Of a DNA stretch of 26,642 nt, positions 22,705 through 26,642 are shown in pieces (the first letter of the stretch is position 1; each line of letters opens with the position of its first letter). The notes below the pieces were generated by a model. The model was not told where the DNA came from. It saw only the letters and a list, made by a program, of their open reading frames with translations, and made no database searches. The stretch is from DASQUP01 sp035641235 (lineage in GTDB: Bacteria > Actinomycetota > CADDZG01 > WHSQ01). The stretch is taken from positions 1 to 26,642 of the forward strand of contig DASQUP010000309.1 in NCBI GenBank assembly GCA_035641235.1. Reading direction: 5' to 3'. The position numbers and the translations under genes were made by a program.

Positions 22705-23547
22705 TCAACGCGCGCGCTCTTCCCTGCGCTTGCAGTCCATACACAGCAGCGCGTGGGGAAGAGCCTTCAAGCGGGCCGCGTCGATCGGCCGGCCGCAACG
22801 CTCGCACGTCCCGTAGGAGCCGTCGTCGATGCGGCGTATTGCCCGAGTAATTTGGTCGATCAAGTCACGAATGTTGTTGCGGATCGAGAGGTCTCGCTCG
22901 CGATCGAACGTCGCCGTTCCCGCGTCCGCGAAGTCTTCATCGAGTCCTACTTCGCCGGTCATGTCGGACTGCGTGGCATCGAAGGAGTCGGCCTCGAGCT
23001 CCGCCTGTTGTCGCAGGAGATCGTCTCGTTCGGACTCGAGGGTCTGGCGGATCGAGGCAAGCGCCTTCCTGTCGAGCTTGACGGGGCGGGGTGGTCGCTC
23101 CGCCCTGGGAGCCGGCGCGGCCCTCCGTGCTGCCGGTGTGGACGGGCGGCGAGCCGGAGCCTTCTTGGCCGGGCTCTTCGTGGCCGCAGTCTTTCTGGCC
23201 GCAGTCTTCTTGGCCGCAGTCTTTCTGGCCGGGCTCTTCTTGACCGGGCTCTTCTTGGCCGCAGTCTTCTTGGGCGCAGTCTTCTTGGCCGCCGACTTCT
23301 TTCGGGCGGCGGCTGGTTTCCTGGCAGGGGTCCTCTTCCGGGACGTCTTCTTTGCCGGGGATTTCCTCGCAGAAGTCTTTTTAGCGCTTGTCTTCCTCGC
23401 GCTTGTCTTCCGGGACGTCTTCTTTGCAGTGGTCTTCCGGGCCGAAGTCGTCTTCCTAACGGCCTTCTTGCGCGCCGCAGGCTTCCGGCGCGCCGCCGTC
23501 TTCTTCTTGGCCTGCTTTCTAGAAGACGTCTTCTTGGCAGGGCTCAT
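22705..23547 (-). CDS. DksA/TraR C4 zinc-finger protein with long histone-H1-like basic tail
   Basis: About 280 residues. Residues 1 to about 165 are almost only Lys, Arg, Ala, Thr, Ser and Pro in degenerate repeats (KKTSARKTTAKKTSRK, KSPAKKTSRKRTPARK, KKTAPKKTAAKKSP), like the C-terminal tails of histone H1 or mycobacterial HupB. From about 165 a coiled-coil region (LDRKALASIRQTLESERDDLLRQQAELEA) leads to a TraR/DksA zinc finger with Cys248, Cys251, Cys269 and Cys272 (CERCGRPIDAARLKALPHAL). DksA-like proteins act in the RNA polymerase secondary channel; the tail would bind DNA or RNA. ATG 23547 is chosen because the basic repeats begin there; no strong ribosome site. It sits between yggU and lspA on one strand. 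Nucleoid-linked transcription control is an inference. Confidence 0.9.
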   Translation of the reverse strand: MSPAKKTSSRKQAKKKTAARRKPAARKKAVRKTTSARKTTAKKTSRKTSARKTSAKKTSARKSPAKKTSRKRTPARKPAAARKKSAAKKTAPKKTAAKKSPVKKSPARKTAAKKTAARKTAATKSPAKKAPARRPSTPAARRAAPAPRAERPPRPVKLDRKALASIRQTLESERDDLLRQQAELEADSFDATQSDMTGEVGLDEDFADAGTATFDRERDLSIRNNIRDLIDQITRAIRRIDDGSYGTCERCGRPIDAARLKALPHALLCMDCKRREERAR

Positions 23548-23594
23548 GGGCGCGGGAAGATAGCACACCCCGGGACACAACTCGACCAAATCGG

Positions 23595-23897
23595 TCAGCG
23601 CAGTGGTTTCAGAGCAGCGACGATTTCGTCCGGCGTTACTCCATTGATACGAAGGCGTTTGTGTCTGCTCCCCGCACCGGCGACCAGTTCCACTCGCGAT
23701 CGGGCAACTCCGAGCAGATCGGCCACGAACACCCGGAGCGCTTCGTTCGCCTTCCCGTCCACCGGTGGCGCGGCGACCTTGATCTTGAGGGCGGTGCCGT
23801 GCACGCCGGCCACCGCAGTCCGAACCGCGCGCGGCTGCACGAATGCCTCCAGGATGACCCCTTCTTTGGAGGAGGTCACATAGTCGGGAAGTTCCAT
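23595..23897 (-). CDS. YggU-family (DUF167) protein
   Basis: A 100-residue protein matching the DUF167/YggU family along its length: AFVQPRAVRTAVAGVHG, LKIKVAAPPVDGKANEALRVFVADLLGV, VELVAGAGSRHKRLRINGV. The function of the family is not established. No signal or membrane segment. The ATG at 23897 is 22 bases from the ileS start on the other strand, so the two genes are divergent with overlapping control regions. It leads the yggU, dksA-like, lspA, rluD series. Confidence 0.92.
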   Translation of the reverse strand: MELPDYVTSSKEGVILEAFVQPRAVRTAVAGVHGTALKIKVAAPPVDGKANEALRVFVADLLGVARSRVELVAGAGSRHKRLRINGVTPDEIVAALKPLR

Positions 23898-23919
23898 GTG
23901 GGCAGGCTAACCTTGCGGC

Positions 23920-26642
23920 ATGCCGGAGGCCCTATACAGACCAGTTAGCCCGCACGTCTCGTGGCCTGAAATGGAAGCCGGAGTACTCGAGTCCTGGACG
24001 GAAAAGCGGATCTACGAGCGCTCCATGGCCCTGCGCGAGGGGAGCCCGGAGTGGGTCTTTTACGAGGGTCCCCCAACTGCAAACGGCCGGCCGGGGATCC
24101 ACCACGTGGAGCCGCGGGCATTCAAAGACATCTTCTGCCGCTTTCAGGCCATGCGGGGCCACTACGTGCACCGGAAGGCCGGGTGGGACTGTCACGGGCT
24201 TCCCGTCGAAATCGAGGTCGAGAAGGAGCTCGGCATCACTCAGAAGCGCCAGATCGAAGAAGAAGTGGGGATCGAGGAGTTTGTCCGGCGCTGCCGCGAG
24301 TCCGTTCAGCGCTACGTCGACGACCATCGCCGACTGACAGATCGCATTGCTTTCTGGCAGGACCTCGACGACGCCTACTGGACGATGACCCCCGACTACA
24401 TCGAGTCGGTCTGGTGGCTGCTCAAGCAGATCTGGGACAAAGGATTGCTCGAGGAGGACTTCAAGGTCGTTCCCTACTGCCCTCGGTGCGAGACCGCCCT
24501 CTCGTCGCACGAGCAGCACCAAACCGACGCGTACCAGCGCGTCACGGACCCCTCCGTATACGTCCGCTTCCCGCTCGACGATGACCCGGCCACCTCGCTG
24601 CTCGCGTGGACCACGACCCCGTGGACACTGCTTGCAAACTTGGCCGCCGCGGTGGGTCCGGAGATCACGTACGCGAAGGTGGCCGATCCCAGCGGGCCGG
24701 ATCGCTGGCTGATCCTTGCGGAAGAGAGGGTGGAGCCGGTTCTCGGCGAGGGAGTCCAGGTGCTCGAACGGATTCCGGGAAGCGACCTGCTCGAACGCCG
24801 TTACCGTCCGCCGTTCCCGTTCGTCGGATCCAGCGAGCGCGCGCACACGATCAGGCCGGGGGACTTCGTCACAACCGAGGACGGCACCGGGATCGTGCAC
24901 CTCGCGCCGTATGGAGAGGAGGACATCGCGGTTGCCCGGCGCGACGGGATACCGATCCAACACATGATCACCCCGTCCGGGCGCGTCGCGGACTCCGGTG
25001 GCGAGTTCGCCGGCATGTGGTTCAAAGAGGCAGACCCCGCAATTGTCGAATCGATGGCGAAATCGGGCGCGCTGCTCAAGTCGGAGGTATACGAGCACGC
25101 CTATCCACACTGCTGGCGATGCATGACTCCGCTCATCTACTACGCGCGCAAGGACTGGTACATCCGGACCTCGCAGATTCGTTCCGACTTGCAGGCCTCA
25201 AACGAGGACACGAACTGGCAACCCCCGACGATCAAGTACGGACGCTTCGGAGACTGGCTGGCGAACAATGTCGACTGGTCGCTCTCGCGCGACAGATATT
25301 GGGGAACACCTCTTCCGGTGTGGCGCTGTGATTCGGGACACGCCGTGTGCCTCGGATCGTTCGCCGAACTATCAGAACTTGCGGGCCGGGATCTAACGGG
25401 CTTCGATCCGCACCGGCCCTACGTGGACGAGATCGTGTTTGCGTGCCGGGAATGCGAAGGCGAGATGCGCCGCGTTTCGAGCGTCATCGACGCGTGGTTC
25501 GACTCGGGTTCGATGCCCTTCGCCCAGTGGCACTACCCGTTCGAGAACGAAGATGTGTTCGAGCGTCGCTTTCCCGCCGACTTCATATCCGAGGCCATCG
25601 ATCAGACGCGCGGCTGGTTCTACTCGCTCCTAGCGGTAGCGACGTTGGTGCGCGGGCAGAACTCGTATCGCAATGTCGTTTGTCTCGGCCACATCGTCGA
25701 TACAGATGGCCGAAAGATGTCGAAGTCGCTTGGCAACGTGATCGACCCTTGGTCGGTGCTCGACAACCAGGGCTCGGATGCGTTGCGCTGGTACTTTCTT
25801 ACGGGGGGCTCGCCGTGGGCGCCGCGCCGGCTTTCGATCGACATTGTCGAGGAGACCCTCCGCAAGTACCTATTGACGCTGTGGAACACGTATTCCTTCT
25901 GGGTCACCTACGCGGCAATCGAAGGATTCGATCCATCGACCGAGCAGATCCCGCCCTCCGAGCGGTCGGAGCTCGATCGTTGGGTCCTCGCGGAGCTCGA
26001 GGACACCGTGCGTGAAGTAACAACGGGACTGGAGGAGTTCGATTCCACGCGCGGCGGCCGGCGGCTGGACCGCTTCGTGGACGATCTCTCCAACTGGTAC
26101 GTCCGGCGAAGCCGTCGCCGCTTCTGGCGTTCGGCGGCCAGTGCAGACACGCGTTCGGCCTTCCTGACTCTGTGGGAGTGCCTCGTCACGGTCGCGCAGC
26201 TCACCGCACCGTTCACGCCGTTCGTCGCCGACGAGATCTACACAAACCTTACGGGGCCCGATCCCGGCGCGCCGGACTCGGTCCACCTTTCCGACTGGCC
26301 CGAGTCCGTGGTCGAGCGCGCCGACGACGGGCTTCGCCGCCGCATGGCGCTCGTTCGGCGGCTCGTCACGCTCGGGCGTTCGGCCCGTACGAACGCGAAG
26401 GTGCGCGTGCGCCAGCCCCTGGCCAAGGCTCTGGTCGTAATGCCTCGCTCCGAAGTTGCAGATCTCGATGGTCTCGAGGGCATGATCTCCGAGGAACTCA
26501 ACGTGAAGAGCATCGAAGTGGTGGGTGGGCTCGAGGAGCTCGTTTCCTACACGGTGAAGCCGAACTTCAAACAGCTCGGCCCCCGCTTCGGAGCGAAGGT
26601 AAGGGGGATCGCGCGGGCTCTGGCCGCGGCCGATGCACGCGC
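23920..26642 (+). CDS. ileS: Isoleucyl-tRNA synthetase (5' 907 codons, cut by window edge)
   Basis: An open frame from ATG 23920 to the window end, about seven-eighths of the usual 1040-1070 residues. It charges tRNA-Ile. The HIGH-equivalent is GIHH in PPTANGRPGIHHV (residues 51-63); WDCHGLPVEIEVEKELG follows; the CP1 editing domain starts at LLAWTTTPWTLLANL; KMSKS is at 599-603 in GRKMSKSLGN. Cys pairs CPRC, CWRC and CREC suggest zinc sites. The C-terminal anticodon-binding helices (LSNWYVRRSRRRFW, KVRVRQPL) are present. The PPTANG...GIHH form is the type shared with Streptomyces and Thermus (often mupirocin-tolerant), not the mycobacterial form. Only 22 bases separate it from yggU; no T-box leader fits there. 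Confidence 0.97.
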   Translation, partial: MPEALYRPVSPHVSWPEMEAGVLESWTEKRIYERSMALREGSPEWVFYEGPPTANGRPGIHHVEPRAFKDIFCRFQAMRGHYVHRKAGWDCHGLPVEIEVEKELGITQKRQIEEEVGIEEFVRRCRESVQRYVDDHRRLTDRIAFWQDLDDAYWTMTPDYIESVWWLLKQIWDKGLLEEDFKVVPYCPRCETALSSHEQHQTDAYQRVTDPSVYVRFPLDDDPATSLLAWTTTPWTLLANLAAAVGPEITYAKVADPSGPDRWLILAEERVEPVLGEGVQVLERIPGSDLLERRYRPPFPFVGSSERAHTIRPGDFVTTEDGTGIVHLAPYGEEDIAVARRDGIPIQHMITPSGRVADSGGEFAGMWFKEADPAIVESMAKSGALLKSEVYEHAYPHCWRCMTPLIYYARKDWYIRTSQIRSDLQASNEDTNWQPPTIKYGRFGDWLANNVDWSLSRDRYWGTPLPVWRCDSGHAVCLGSFAELSELAGRDLTGFDPHRPYVDEIVFACRECEGEMRRVSSVIDAWFDSGSMPFAQWHYPFENEDVFERRFPADFISEAIDQTRGWFYSLLAVATLVRGQNSYRNVVCLGHIVDTDGRKMSKSLGNVIDPWSVLDNQGSDALRWYFLTGGSPWAPRRLSIDIVEETLRKYLLTLWNTYSFWVTYAAIEGFDPSTEQIPPSERSELDRWVLAELEDTVREVTTGLEEFDSTRGGRRLDRFVDDLSNWYVRRSRRRFWRSAASADTRSAFLTLWECLVTVAQLTAPFTPFVADEIYTNLTGPDPGAPDSVHLSDWPESVVERADDGLRRRMALVRRLVTLGRSARTNAKVRVRQPLAKALVVMPRSEVADLDGLEGMISEELNVKSIEVVGGLEELVSYTVKPNFKQLGPRFGAKVRGIARALAAADAR

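Noticed and set aside
23080..23547. CRISPR-like or minisatellite array
   Set aside because: The repeats are short, imperfect and in frame, encoding the basic protein tail; there are no spacers.
22570..23883. Plus-strand 437-codon frame rich in Leu-Gly-Arg repeats
   Set aside because: It is the reverse complement of the lysine/alanine repeat tail of the DksA-like gene; the repeats are explained by that gene.
23898..23919. T-box leader controlling ileS
   Set aside because: Only 22 bases lie between the yggU and ileS starts, and no T-box core sequence is seen there or just upstream.

Overview
The window is a GC-rich bacterial chromosome segment (about 60-65% G+C by eye). It most likely comes from a deep-branching or poorly sampled actinobacterium (Actinomycetota). 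Supporting this are a PdtaR-type response regulator with an ANTAR domain, an IleS with the PPTANGRPGIHH form of the HIGH motif, a DnaE1-like polymerase with a complete PHP metal site, many GTG starts, and a gene order (ileS, lspA, rluD, dnaE, hisD-C-B-H-A-F-I, trpE, trpC-B-A, pdtaR) that matches the relative order in mycobacteria with most intervening genes missing. No rRNA, integrase, transposase, prophage or CRISPR array is visible; this looks like core chromosome with a few accessory insertions.

Layout, left to right. Nearly everything is on the minus strand. 1-659: 5' part of a LivK-type lipoprotein binding protein with a good promoter at 758-786. 901-1773: pdtaR and a small coiled-coil gene, joined stop-to-start. 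1890-1973: tRNA-Leu(CAA). 2008-2748: HTH plus LAGLIDADG homing-endonuclease-like protein. 2804-3260: gene-free stretch whose left part (2804-2974) holds five consecutive hairpins ending in a rho-independent terminator. 3261-6732: trpA, trpB, trpC and a lipoprotein resembling an M28 peptidase without its metal ligands. 6752-7018: plus-strand PRC-barrel gene. 7015-7674: AlkB-like dioxygenase. 7706-7756: a 22-bp-stem hairpin just after trpE. 7759-15772: trpE, hisI, an M24 Xaa-Pro peptidase, hisF, hisA, hisH, hisB, hisC and hisD, nearly all touching or overlapping, so probably one transcript. 15850-16503: small membrane protein. 16531-19962: dnaE. 20146-21063: AbiEi/DUF559 protein. 21255-23897: rluD, lspA, a DksA/TraR zinc-finger protein with a histone-H1-like lysine-rich tail, and a YggU/DUF167 protein. 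23920 to the right edge: ileS on the plus strand, cut by the window end.

How it works together. The main block makes histidine (hisD, C, B, H, A, F, I; hisG and hisE are not here) and tryptophan (trpE, C, B, A; trpG, trpD and trpF are not here). HisA carries HisA-type rather than PriA-type residues at two positions used by the bifunctional actinobacterial enzyme, so a separate TrpF may exist elsewhere. The right-hand block is housekeeping: lipoprotein signal peptidase, rRNA pseudouridine synthase, replicative polymerase and Ile-tRNA synthetase.

The least ordinary items are the H1-like tail on a DksA-type protein, the homing-endonuclease-like gene with a structured non-coding stretch upstream of it, the long hairpin after trpE, the apparently catalytically dead M28 lipoprotein ahead of trpCBA, and a strong excess of the 8-base palindrome GGCGCGCC (24 copies). 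None of these is a proven new system.
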